Assembly (NCBI GenBank): GCA_934045905.1
Contig: OW203762.1
Span: 47,455,411 to 47,519,410, forward strand
Reading direction: 5' to 3'
Length of the DNA stretch: 64,000 nucleotides
Source of the DNA: Leuctra nigra
Taxonomy: Eukaryota; Arthropoda; Insecta; Plecoptera; Leuctridae
This document shows positions 35,760-46,797 of this stretch, piece by piece (the stretch's first letter is position 1; the number at the start of each line of letters is the position of its first letter). A program made the translations under genes and the position numbers. The notes under the pieces were generated by a model, which saw only the letters and a program-made list of their open reading frames with translations, was not told the DNA's origin and made no database searches.

Positions 35760-37413
35760 ACGAAGCACAAAAGTGTGTAGGCGTTTTTGAAGTCTTTTAT
35801 TTTCCCTGCCATTATCCATATCATATTTCACTATTTCTTGGTTTTCATTATAAGTAGGTAATCCATATTTGTATTTGCTTATTGTAAAAGTTGCACAGAT
35901 GTACACATCACAATGTGAAAATATTTATAGTTATTCGATTAATAAGTGAATTGGAAACACCAATTCGATTTTGAGTTGTATTCAATTGCTCTACTCAGTC
36001 TTTCACAATTGCAACTATTTTGAAATAAATCTATTGGAGGCCGAAGAGAGCCCGAAGGAGCACGAAGTTAGTAATTTCCATTTCTGGTCTGTTTATAAGG
36101 CTTCTCTGTGCTTTGTTTGTATGTGGGTTGGACTGGAGCAAGTTCTGACCAGCCATTCCTCATTTTGCGACGCCTGTATGAAACTTCCCGCAATACACAC
36201 CTGCAAGTTGGGCTGCATGTTGCCCCATGCTGGTGGAGGAGCCAGACCGCAGACAAAGCGCATGCGTCGCTCCTCGAACGATTCAATCAAACGTCTGTGA
36301 AGTGTTTGCCAATATTTGGTCAAGTTATCAATACAGTCGTTGAGATGGCCGATTTGGAAGAGTTTGAGATCAACAGGTCAAGGACTGCGAGGTCATCTTA
36401 TCTCAACTGAGGCTGGATGATAAAACTCGACCCGAGGTGATGACTGGTCTGGGTTTGTTCCGAGTTCTAATTGCCTCCAGCAAACAACACGCTAATAAGT
36501 CACGGTCGGTGGAAATGCACCAGTTGAAATATCTAGGATGGATGAAACGGACCTCTCCCATCACAAACTTATAATGAGTTTCGTGAAGTTTCGCGTTCAT
36601 TATTCTAATTTTGTGAGCCACTTAAATTTTAAGCTTATTTAATCAAACAGTGTCTAAGATAATGAAGTAATTGTGAATTTGGATCTCGCTATTCAGTCTG
36701 TTTGAAATTACGCAGTTGCAGGTGGTTAGTGGGCGCATCCCTATCTCCTCTAATATTGTTAACTTAAATTCGTAAATAACAACACAAATAATAATCACAA
36801 ACACTCTTATCACTTGAAAAATAGAACATTTTCATTCATAAAAATCAATTTCAAATGTCATGGGACATTTTGGCGGGAAAAACGGCATGTAATGAGAATC
36901 TGGGTTGTGATGTCATTTCTAAGTCCACAACAATGAGTTATCATGGTGATATGCTTTGTTGCCATGGCAACATATAGGTTATGACGTCAATGTCAATTTT
37001 CCTGTTTTAAAGTTAGAAGAAAAATATCAAACTTTGTACATCAATTTCGAGAGAACTATTGAACCCACAGCAAAATTAATAACATATCTGTATTCAGCAA
37101 TGTCCCCCCTACCTTAATAACACAATTTTCTGGAAATTTAATTTAGAGGAGAATTCCCTATTGGGTGTAAAGTACTAAGTGATTTCAAGTACCTTCTTCA
37201 AGAAATAAAACTGCTTTAATTACAAATATGCAGACAATAAATATTAAATTGTATTGGTATTAAAAATACATCACAGACTGTCAACAAAAACACTTATCAC
37301 ATCTTACGCGTAGGTATATCAAGACAAATATGTCCTGAACAAACAATATCAATTACATAAAAAAAAATATTTCATTCTCACGTCGGAACAGAGTCAATGT
37401 TCATTGTTGAATG
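35760..37413. other. Intergenic between convergent genes G1 and SP1
   Basis: No gene recognised. ORFs of 60-110 codons at 35971-36410 overlap on both strands without splice or signal support. Confidence 0.4.
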
Positions 37414-37831
37414 TTATGATTGTTGTCGTTTCTTGCTCGTACCAATATAAACCGGGCGACGCTCTTCGGAATAAACCGGGCGCCGCTCCTCTGCATATAC
37501 AGGTCGACGACTCTCGGCTGAATATGCAGGGCGTCGCTCCTCGGCTGAATATGCTGGGCGTCGCTCCTCGGCATATGCAGGGCGTCGCTCCTCGGCTGAA
37601 TATGCTGGGCGTCGCTCCTCGGCATATGCAGGGCGTCGCTCCTCGGCTGAATATGCAGGGCGTCGCTTCTCGGCGTATGCAGGGCGTCGCTCCTCGACGT
37701 ATGCAGGGCGTCGGTGTGTGTAGTAGTAGACGGGTTCTGGACGTCCAGCCACGTAGCTTTGTCCTGGACGAGTTTCCTCCTGACGACGTCGTGTTGATGT
37801 CGGTCGCTCCACTAACACGACTTCGTCATAC
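37414..37831 (-). CDS. SP1 exon 3 (long form): RRPxY repeat domain
   Basis: Minus-strand exon with a strong acceptor (ttatttctgtcccag|G) at 37832. Translation from the split codon gives YDEVVLVERPTSTRRRQEE, then 11 in-frame repeats of RRPAY/RRPVY spaced by AEE, SAEE or VEE (24/27-bp units), then IGTSKKRQQS and stop. The conserved repeat frame shows it is coding. It has no start of its own. The phase (one base completes a codon) matches a donor AA|GTAATG at the very end of the exon at 38333-38587, which would turn GDK-K-stop into GDKK-YDEVV and give a 228-aa long isoform. Alternatively it belongs to a separate gene whose upstream exon I missed. Confidence 0.6.
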
Positions 37832-38332
37832 CTGGGACAGAAATAACTATATAACACAGGGTTCAGCACATTCTCACTTTCACAGCATTTGAAAACGTGG
37901 TACAAAGTAATTATTTTCGTACTAACGGTTTTATGAAACTGTTATTTTTATAGTTTCGTTTAAGAAAATGTAAACAACATATTTGGTCGCCTAAATTTTA
38001 ATTTGTAATAAATCGATGAATAAACATCACAGCTGATAACACTTTATCAACTTCGAAGATAATATGAAATATATTTTAATTTTTTTTATATTTTAATGTA
38101 AAGCAAATATAATAAAATATTCTATATATTAAAAGTAAAATATTTGTATAGCAGCACACAAAACAAAATAATGTTTTTGATGTTTTAAACTGATGGGTAG
38201 GGTTAAAATAGGTGTGTAAAAATGCAAAGAACATGATGTGACTATTTTCAGCAATCCTACAAAATGTGCTTTTGCATCGTGACTGGAACATTAGAGTAGG
38301 TACACGACAGAATGACAAGAAGGTAAGTGACA

Positions 38333-38587
38333 TTACTTCTTGTCGCCGCCCTCCTCACTGGCCGCCTTGTTGCTTGCCCGCCTCTCACTGGCCTGCCTCC
38401 GGCGTGCCTCGACGTTCCTGTTGTAGCGGTCGTAGGCGCTGGGCCCTCGGTACCTGAACTTCGGTCTGAACACGAGGCCCGACGCCTCCGCCTCCATCAC
38501 CTCCGCCGTCGCGACGTCCCCGCGCGGCGTCGACATGGACGTCGCGACGCCGGCCGCGAGCAGCACGAGCAGGCACGCGGATTTAAA
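38333..38587 (-). CDS. SP1 exon 2: small secreted protein with GLVFRPKFRYR motif
   Basis: Main coding exon of SP1. The acceptor is tctcacgttgcag|TTT in phase 0. It encodes FKSACLLVLLAAGVATS (the rest of the signal peptide), a short acidic stretch ending AEVMEAEAS, the shared family motif GLVFRPKFRYR (residues about 43-53 of the short form), then a basic, Tyr/Arg-rich tail ending EEGGDKK. The stop TAA is at 38333-38335, giving a 90-aa short form with exon 1 at 46033-46050. The exon is GC-rich against an AT-rich background. I do not recognise the protein. Motif and gene structure tie it to SP2-SP5. Confidence 0.75.
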   Translation of the reverse strand, partial: FKSACLLVLLAAGVATSMSTPRGDVATAEVMEAEASGLVFRPKFRYRGPSAYDRYNRNVEARRRQASERRASNKAASEEGGDKK

Positions 38588-38673
38588 CTGCAACGTGAGA
38601 TGAGGGTTGGTTTTAAATAGCAATTACGTACATAACTGCACACATCAGAGGCTTATGTAAATGAGTATCCCCG

Positions 38674-41600
38674 AAAAAAACACTCCGTGTAAAAAAGGCA
38701 GCCAAGTCTCTTTTCTTTAAAAAAATTCAACACCGAAAAGGAGTGATATCAAAAAAGAAGCCAAGTCAATGACATTTCCAAATATTTAATCGTATCTTTG
38801 AAATAAAAGTATAAACACCGAGAAATACTTGACAAAAGGACTTGGCGCATCGTTTTTTTAAAGACATCATTCTATCCTATAAGTGGAAAGAAATTTACAA
38901 TTAGGTACATTTTCCTCTTTTTTTTAGAGCCAGTATCTATGAATTAAGCTACTTTTAGTAATGGCTATTTTATAGTTTTGTCAATGGCGATAGAAGAAAG
39001 ATTTCATGTTGTAATAGATAAGTAATGTAAGGGTGGAAGAATTAAATAACAATTGGAAGTGGGCTCATACATATTCTTATAGCACTGTTAATATGGTGAT
39101 ATTAGAAGGGTATCTTTTCATACTTTGATCTTGACTGAAGGAAATCATGAAACGTTGTAAAATAATTACTAACTATCTATGGAACACTATTATATATTTT
39201 TGAAGTGTCAAGTGTATAAAGTTAAAAAATTTAAAGAAATTCTATGTGCCGTCTCTGTGTACTTTGTGAAATGTATTGTTATAAAATGCGGATTAATAGA
39301 AATGTATTTCATGATGCGAAGGTATAACGCATGAGACTTAATTATGTTGACCACGAAACAATATTACGAAGATAACTATTGTGTATTTATAGAAAACATA
39401 GGCAACAAGTTTCATAGCGTATATATTCAAATAGAAAATATTTTACAGTAGGTATGTATAATATGTAATTGAAAGATGTGTCCCTATTATTCTAAAAATT
39501 CTAAATGACGGTTGTATATAAATGGCATATGCTTATGAATAGAAAAATGTCTTTAAAAAAACGATGCGCCAAGTCCTTTTGTAAAGTATTTCTCGGTGTT
39601 TATACTTTTATTTCAAAGATACGATTAAATATTTGGAAATGTCATTGACTTGGCTTCTTTTTTGATATCACTCCTTTTCGGTGTTGAATTTTTTTAAAGT
39701 AAAGAGACTTGGCTGCCTTTTTTACACGGAGTGTTTTTTTCTGGGATATCACTTCTTTTGTTAGTTTATTCATACAGCTTGTAGCACATGTCCTACCAAG
39801 GACTAATTTCTTTAAAAAAATACGCCTCAACCGATTTGGTTAGTAAGAAAAGTTGCATTTGGTACAAGCTTAAAATGATTATCCAAGAAGAATAGTCTGA
39901 GTTTCGTTACAATCTGTCCAGACGTTTTCGATATCTGACTTCACTTCCAGTTTAAAAAATGGCGCTCAATAATACTGCCGCCTTGAATTCATAAAAGTGC
40001 AACATAATTGCATAATTAAGCTGCAATCTCGGCAGTTGTTTTCGATATATGACGTCACTTCCGGTTTTGAAATAGCGGCCGAAAATAATGTCATCTTGAA
40101 TCCATAAATATAAGGGCTATATAATTACATAATTTAGTTGCAATCGGTACATCTGTTTTCTATAAATGACGTCACTTCCTGTTTTAAATATGGCGGCCAG
40201 AAATAATGTTGTCTTGAATTCATAATTATAAGTCCAACATAATTAGATAATTTAGTTGCAATCGGTACAGCCGTTTTCGACATATGACGTCACTTTCGGT
40301 TTTAACAATGGCGGTCGAAAATAATATCGTCTTTAATTCAAAAATATAAGTCCTACATAATTACATAATTTAGTTGCAATCGGTACAGCCGTTTTCGATA
40401 TATGACGTCACTTCCGGTTTTAACAATGGCGGTCGAAAATAATGTCGTCTTTAATTCAAAAATATAAGTCCTACATAATTACATAATTTAGTTGCAATCG
40501 GTACATCCGTTTTTGATATATGACGTCACTTCCGGTTTAAACAATGGCGGCCAAAAATAATGTCGTCTTGAATTCATAATTATTAGTCCTACACAATTCC
40601 AAAATTTGGTTACAATCGATACAGCCGTTTTCGATATATGACGTCACTTGCGGTTTTTGCAAATGGCGGCCGAGTACACCGCAATCTTGAATTTATAATT
40701 ATTCACAATGTATGTTTCTAAATATCTATTTAAAAGTATAGATTGGGGAATTGAGTGTCATTTAGCATATTAATGGCGTCATTTAGCATATTTATGACGT
40801 CATTTCCGGTATAGGTAATAAGAAAACAATCTAGTTCTATCTAGTTGATACTTCATGAATGACCTTCTGAATTCTTTAGCGCTAATTTCCGTCAAATCGG
40901 TCATGCCGTTTTCAATATATGACGTCACTTCCGGTTTCATTTAGTGGTTACTGCCGCCATTTCCGGTACCGTTTATTTGTATATTCATTTATCCCAATTG
41001 ATTTTTCAAAAAGATTGCAGAATGCATAGACAGGAGCTAGTTCAGTGGCAATCGGTACAAGTGTTTTCGATATATGACGTCACTTCCGGTTTCAGAAATG
41101 GCGACCGAGAACACTGTATTTAAATTATAATTATTTTGTATTGTCTATGTTACAATGTAAGCTAATTATATGTGTATTTAAAGTATAATTTGATGAAATA
41201 AGCTAAATATTGTGAATTTATGACGTCACTTCCGGTTTAGAAAATAAGAAAATAATGTTTTTTAGTATCATATTTCATATAGATGACCATCTAAATCGAA
41301 TGGCGCTAATTTCGTTCTAATCGGTCCAGCCGTTTTTTATATATGACGTCACTTCCGGTTTAAAAATGGCGGCACAAAAAATTTATAGGAGGCAAGGTAT
41401 CATCAGACGCCAAAAGTGCATATGTGGTAAAAATTTCAGGTTGATCGGTTCAGCCGTTTAGGCTGTGGCGGTGATAGCAACTTTTTCGGGAATCATATGA
41501 AGAAGAAGAAGAAGAAGAAGAAGAAGAAGCAGATGAAAGCGGTGTAATTTCACGATTTTCACTGCCCTCTAGGTCGTAAACGGCATGACTGGTTGTTGTC

Positions 41601-41825
41601 GCGTGATGTATATGTTGTTAGGTGGGCCATAGCTCAAAATTAAGACATTTCACAACAATGAGAGATTTTCCATTGTTGAGATCCAGTTGGCCGAAAATGC
41701 TATGTTGTTGCTTACAGTAAAAGTAGTTGGTCTGCTCCTCAGTTTATATAGGCATTTACGGTATGTTGAGTGACTGTGAGTGTACGGTAAGACTTGGCTG
41801 AGTGGAGCGACCGCTCCACTAGATG
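38674..41825. repeat. Compound repeat family P, copy 2 (complete)
   Basis: Three parts. (a) Two ~200-bp inverted arms, 38674-38872 and 39548-39770, near-perfect reverse complements (for example gacttggcgcatcg vs cgatgcgccaagtc), separated by a 675-bp AT-rich spacer. (b) A tandem array, 39900-41400, described separately. (c) A tail with atcggttcagccgtttaggc, an (AAG)n run at 41502-41528 and the terminal words aagacttggctgag and cgctccactagat. Copies at 1650 and 46798 share the order. No protein is encoded. The element lies in SP1 intron 1. Confidence 0.7.
39900..41400 (+). repeat. Array of ~118-bp units with CRE-ETS-YY1 sites
   Basis: TGACGTCA (or a one-base variant) occurs at 39936, 40050, 40168, 40286, 40403, 40520, 40639, 40795, 40920, 41074, 41221 and 41344. 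The first seven are spaced 114-119 bp. Most are followed at once by CTTCCGG and, about 10 bp later, by ATGGCGG. Each unit is preceded by caatcggtacagccgttttc. TGACGTCA, CTTCCGG and ATGGCGG are the consensus sites for CREB/ATF, ETS and YY1-type factors respectively. Confidence 0.8.
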
Positions 41826-42478
41826 AAGTGGAAGTACTCGTAGTTTTATTGTCGCAGACGGACGACTGGATTACAGGGCTCTTTGTTTGTGTTGTGCATC
41901 AAAGTAAATGTACGCTGACGTTTCATTTTGAACTCCAAGTATAATGAGAGAGCGTCGATGTGCCAGCGGACTGCAATTATCTCGACCATTGTGGACAAGA
42001 GTTCGATGAAGTACTCTCATTAACGTGTGAAATGTGAAACATTACTTTTTGTGCGCTCTTATTTTTTTGTTGAGATTCTACTAAAATTAAGGACTAAATT
42101 GTCATGTCAACAACCAATGACATTTCTTGAATGACCGTGGTTTTAGCAGAGCATTGAAAAACGATCCTAGCTTGAACAGTTTATCTTGTTATTTTTAAAC
42201 ATTTGCTAATAAAGTGGATTTTCTCATTTGGTAGGGAGGACTGCTCTGTGCTGTTCTTCCGCACTTAGGGAAAGAAACGAAATCTTATTTTATTTTATTT
42301 TTATTATTATTCGTGGCATGAAGATCTTGTGCAATGAACTATAGCCAGTGACTGAGTGTGTCAAGTGGTTATTTTGTATATTTTATTGTATTTAATTAAT
42401 GGGTTTATTTAACTTTCTGTATAAGGTAACACATAAAAAGTAAACATTGTATTATTTTCCTGTTATACATATTATTTA

Positions 42479-43499
42479 CTAGGAAAACGCTCAGTGTAAC
42501 GCGTTGATGAGCGAGCACAGAACATGCAACATCCCCATAGTAACGATGCACGACACGGCACAAGACGATTTTCTCTGCAATTTTTCAATCTCCATAATAC
42601 TCTGGATGAATAACAGATCCATTGTGTCGTGAAGTCTAACCTACATACCTTCTCCAGAAATCTCTTGTGACATCCCATACTAAACTCGTAAAATTACAAT
42701 TAATACTTGACTGATTGGGCTTACAATATGTAAAATTTAATATTAAGTTGGTCTTGATCACCATGCAAAATTTGAACTTAATGTGAACATTTTTATTGTC
42801 GACCAATCAGAAGACATTATTTAAACTTAAACCAATTAGAGGATTTGGCCTTCGTACTGCATCCGATTTTATGCGCTAGCTCAAAAATGCTTTCATTTTA
42901 CTGTACATTGTGGATAGCTTGGCTGCTCTACAGGCCTTGCCTTGGAACAGAAGCTTAAAGAAGGCAGGGATGACAATTTAGTATACATTTTTCAAGATTA
43001 TGGAATAAAATGACCTTAAAATGACAAAACTTTTGAAAATAACGACAGATTAGACTGAAAATTGGCAAAAATATCTAAAATGTTGGTACCAATGACCACG
43101 CGAAGTTTCAAGTTGATCGGTCAATCTGTTCTAGTTTAAATGTCAAAAATCATATGAAAAATGGTTTTAAATTTGAACCAATAGGAGGATTTGGCTGAAA
43201 CTTTTTATGATTGGGTACAATGTTGGTTGCAATGTTTTTGCTAAATTTCAAATAGATCGAAGCACCCAATCGAAAGATAATTTTTTTTAAATTTGAACCA
43301 ATCACGGGAGCCCATTCAAAAACGATCCCAGGGACCGCATAGATTACGTTAGTATGTGTACAAAATTTCAGATCGATTGCTTGAGCGGTTTGACCTGGGC
43401 TGTGACCACAAAAAAAAAAAAACAAACAAAAAAAAAAAAAAAAACACACAGAGAAAGTGCCATAAGAGTACCGTGGTGACGCTCGCTACGCTCGCTCAA
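42479..43499 (-). mobile_element. Helentron-like family H, ~1.0-kb inverted copy
   Basis: Plus strand: ctaggaaaacgctcagtgta at the left and gctcgctacgctcgctcaa at the right. Read on the minus strand it is collinear and almost identical with the copy at 22121-23124, including the last 100 bp. It lies in SP1 intron 1. Confidence 0.8.
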
Positions 43500-43629
43500 T
43501 TACTTGTTCAAGGTTTATTTCACTTTCACTATTATGTAACTTCACTTTTCCCTCTTGCATTAATCTGTTCATCGCATAAATTTTGTATACATGTATTATT
43601 TATTTCCCGTCAGTGTTGTTTACCAGTTT

Positions 43630-44180
43630 ATTGATTGATTGATTGATTATTAGAGTTTAACGGCGCGTCAACGACGAGGTTATATTGCGCACATTAATTT
43701 TAACTTTTAACTTTGTTGAACTAAGTGGAGGACATCGGGAGGGGTCGACCTAACGGGCCCGATCTGGGGGAGTCTGAAACTGGTGGGAAAGCCAGGTCAG
43801 AATGGGGACAGACCGGGGGAGGCCGGCCCGAGGGACCCGCGAATTTGGGGAGGGCATGGGACTAGGTCGACCCTGGACTGCACTTGGTTGGGGCCAACTC
43901 GTATGTGAGCCGGCCCCTTAAGCCCCACCACCACGTCAAGGTGGCAGTCCATTGGTGGGGACCAGTTTATTCATTTCCAATATTTTGTAAGAAAGGCCCG
44001 CACACAATGCTTTTGCATTATGCGGGCTTCTCACTGTTTATCTTTCTTTCTTTCATTTGCAATATTGTTTGGTTTTTCTCTATAACAGCACTTATGATTT
44101 GATTATTTATGTATGTATACAACTTTGTATCCTTGGGAGATTTTTGTGTGAATAAAATATATTTAAATTGAATTGAATTG
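43630..44180 (+). repeat. GC-rich insertion with (GATT)n head and (ATTGA)n tail
   Basis: It starts with gattgattgattgatt and agagtttaacggcgcgtc and has a GC-rich body (ggggaggccggcccgaggg). It ends with a polyadenylation signal (gaataaaatat) and aattgaattgaattg. A 3' signal plus simple-repeat tail suggests a non-LTR or SINE-type retroposon. No RT fragment is visible. Confidence 0.45.
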
Positions 44181-44439
44181 ATTGTCCTCCCTTGCAAGTA
44201 GGTAATTGGCTATGATTTTACATTTCTTGTTCTAAGCAAAGAATTTTCCAATTAAAGTTCGGCGTACTGCAAAAACTCACTGACTGAATGTGCAGCGAGT
44301 TGATATTGTATTTTCGTCAAGTATTGAAGTTTGTAACATGAAAATAAATCTGTGCACTGACTCACTCGGATGACTCAAAATACGTGATTATTTTTCCACA
44401 CATGCTGAAAGTAACTTGGTCCAACTGCTTTATTCCTTA

Positions 44440-45763
44440 TTGAGCGAGCGAAGCGAGCGTCTCCATTTGGCTCTTTTGGCACGGACCTCTGTTTTTTTTT
44501 TTGTTTGTTTTTTTTTTTTCTGTTACTGACGATATACAGGTCAGAGTTTTTCTTCGATCGAGCTGAAATTTTGCACACATGTACGTAACATTTCTGATTG
44601 TTGCAGACCCTAATTTTTTTGAAATCCATTGATTGGTTCAAATTTAAAAAAAAATAACTTTCGATTGGTTGTTTTGATCAAATTGAAATTTTGACAAGTC
44701 ATTACCCCCAACATTGTACCCAATCAAACAAAGTTTCAGCCAAATCCTCCCATTGGTTAAAATTTAAAACCATCTTTCCTGTGTTTTTAGAAATTTAAAC
44801 TATAACCGATTGAACGATCAACTTATAACTTCGCATGATGGTTGGGTCCAACATTATCTGCATTTTTGACAATTTTCATACTAATCTGTGTTTAAATCCA
44901 AACGTTATTGACATTTTACGGACTATTAGCGTGTTGGCTGTCAAATTCACGGCGACTTCGACTCTTCAGTTCAAGGCAAGGTAGTTAGAGCAGAAACTTT
45001 CAAACGCAAATGAAACTGATAATGACCGTTCAACAGTCGATCTGATATTGTGTAGACACACTTATATCATATGAGTGGTCTCAGGTATATTTTTTGAAGG
45101 AGATCCTGTGATTTTTGAAAATTAACACGGAACAGTTCAATCATAAAGGTTCAATTGATCAACTTAAAGCTTTGCATGGTTATTTGGACCAATATTTTAG
45201 GAATGTTTTGAGATTTCTATACAAATCTGTGGCGAAATTTTAGAATTATTGGCTTTTAATGACATTTTCGATAGACAGAATTTCGGTTCGAGGTGTTGCG
45301 CGTATCCGTGCTCGCTCATCAACGCGTTACTCAGATTCATTGGTTAAAATTTAAATAAATATCTCCTGATAGGCTGAAAAATGAAAACGGTCTTCGATAA
45401 TTCTGATCAAACTCATATTTTGCATGATCATTAAGACCAATATTGTCTCTTATTTTACAAAATTTCATCCCAATCAGTTAAGAACGTATGAAGTTATTTA
45501 CATTTTTAATATCTGTCAGTAATGAAGTATCGAAATGAATGTTTTCCAGTGCCAATTGAAAATTGATTCTGATTTGCTTTATGAACCAGGTGCTTAGATG
45601 CTATTTTAAAGTTTCGATGAAAAGCATACACTTTTAAGTTGATATCATAATCAATTCCATATGGATGTATATGTTTTCTGTGCGTTGTGTACGCATTTCC
45701 GGTTCGAGAATTTGCACGTACCCGTGCTCGCTCATCAACGCGTTACACTGAGCGTTTTCCTAG
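44440..45763 (+). mobile_element. Helentron-like family H, ~1.3-kb copy
   Basis: 5' end ttgagcgagcgaagcgagcg, 3' end gctcgctcatcaacgcgtta with cactgagcg and ttttcctag at 45760-45763. An additional partial 3'-end word (gtgctcgctcatcaacgcgtt) occurs internally at about 45309. This suggests insertion of one copy into another or a tandem rearrangement. It lies in SP1 intron 1. Confidence 0.75.
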
Positions 45764-45949
45764 TTAATAATTTATCTGCTGGTTCCAATTGAATGGGTCA
45801 GGGGGTGGGTGTTCCCACCAACACTAGGGCCGCAGGACTCCTGGAGACCGGCTGGCCACGCCTGGCGTCATTTTATGAATTACGAATTTTACTACGAATT
45901 AATTTTAATTCGTACGCAAGAAATGAATGTTATAAGGCACAGCCAGGTA

Positions 45950-46001
45950 CTTAGAGGAAATTAGTGAACTCAGTACCTCAGCCACACTAATTTCCTCTAA
46001 G
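45950..46001. repeat. Perfect 17-bp hairpin with 18-nt loop
   Basis: cttagaggaaattagtg (45950-45966) and cactaatttcctctaag (45985-46001) are exact reverse complements. It sits about 30 bp from the SP1 exon 1 donor, inside the intron. Confidence 0.75.
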
Positions 46002-46032
46002 CCAGCTATTATAATATGTCTGATGAACTTAC

Positions 46033-46050
46033 CATCATATCTGTCACCAT
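46033..46050 (-). CDS. SP1 exon 1 (6 codons)
   Basis: Minus strand: ATG GTG ACA GAT ATG ATG|gtaagt, encoding MVTDMM, phase 0. It fits SP1 exon 2 in phase and continues its signal peptide. A TATA box lies 72 bp upstream. The evidence is the close match to the first exons of SP2-SP5 (5-7 codons, phase 0, TATA within ~105 bp) and the absence of a better candidate nearer. The implied intron is 7445 bp, of which about 6 kb is transposon sequence. The linkage to exon 2 is inference. Confidence 0.55.
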
Positions 46051-46121
46051 GATTCAGGTATTGAAGTCTTCGACAGCAACACGTTGTCTGCACTAAACCC
46101 TTCCTCAGTCCAGGTCACAGG

Positions 46122-46129
46122 TTTATATA
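46122..46129 (-). promoter_or_regulatory. TATA box of SP1
   Basis: On the minus strand TATATAAA, 72 bp before the SP1 exon 1 ATG. Confidence 0.55.
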
Positions 46130-46797
46130 CGACAGTGTCAATAGCACTTTGCATGGTTAATTAGCTTGTATTAATTGCTAACTGTCATCACTCGACTCGT
46201 GCACGACAAATCATGAGGAAGCGTCTAACTGTGCGTCGTTGCACCAACATAACAAATACAGACCTGTAGAACTTTGGCGAGACAACCACGAAGACGTCTT
46301 CGGTTGCATTCCCCTTGACATTCGATGTAACGAACGGGATAGACATTTGTACCAGGTATATTTGATAATCATTAACATATTCACTTGATTCGAAATATTT
46401 ATTATTGAGATTAATTTAATATCAAAGACCACTTATTTATTTATTAATATTTAATACATGCTTGAGCAGATAAAATAAATCATACAATAGTGGGCCATGT
46501 GGATATTATAATTATTTTAGTGAACATTTTGTCCACATCAACATTGTATTTTATGTGATTGTATTTTATTGTGTTTATGACAATGAACGTATATTCAACA
46601 ATATGTATTTTATGTATTTATGTATATTTTTAATCAGAACTGCTAAAATAAATAAATATATCTATCTATCTATCGATCTATCTATCTTATCTGTCTATCT
46701 ATCTATCAAAATGAAACATGGAAAAATCTAGATCTAATTTCTTCGTCACAAATTTGTCTCAAAGATATGCATTTCCCAAAAAGTAATATATGATCCC
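46130..46797. other. Intergenic, with (TATC)n microsatellite
   Basis: No gene recognised. An interrupted (TATC)n tract runs from about 46657 to 46707. Confidence 0.5.

Noticed and set aside
37490..37720. Regular repeats as a CRISPR array
   Set aside because: The repeats are contiguous coding units without unique spacers, in a eukaryotic gene. The same holds for 51950-52480 and 53660-54100.
37401..37892. Other frames over the SP1 RRPxY exon
   Set aside because: The 24/27-bp repeat keeps all frames open. Only the RRPxY frame joins the rest of SP1 in phase.
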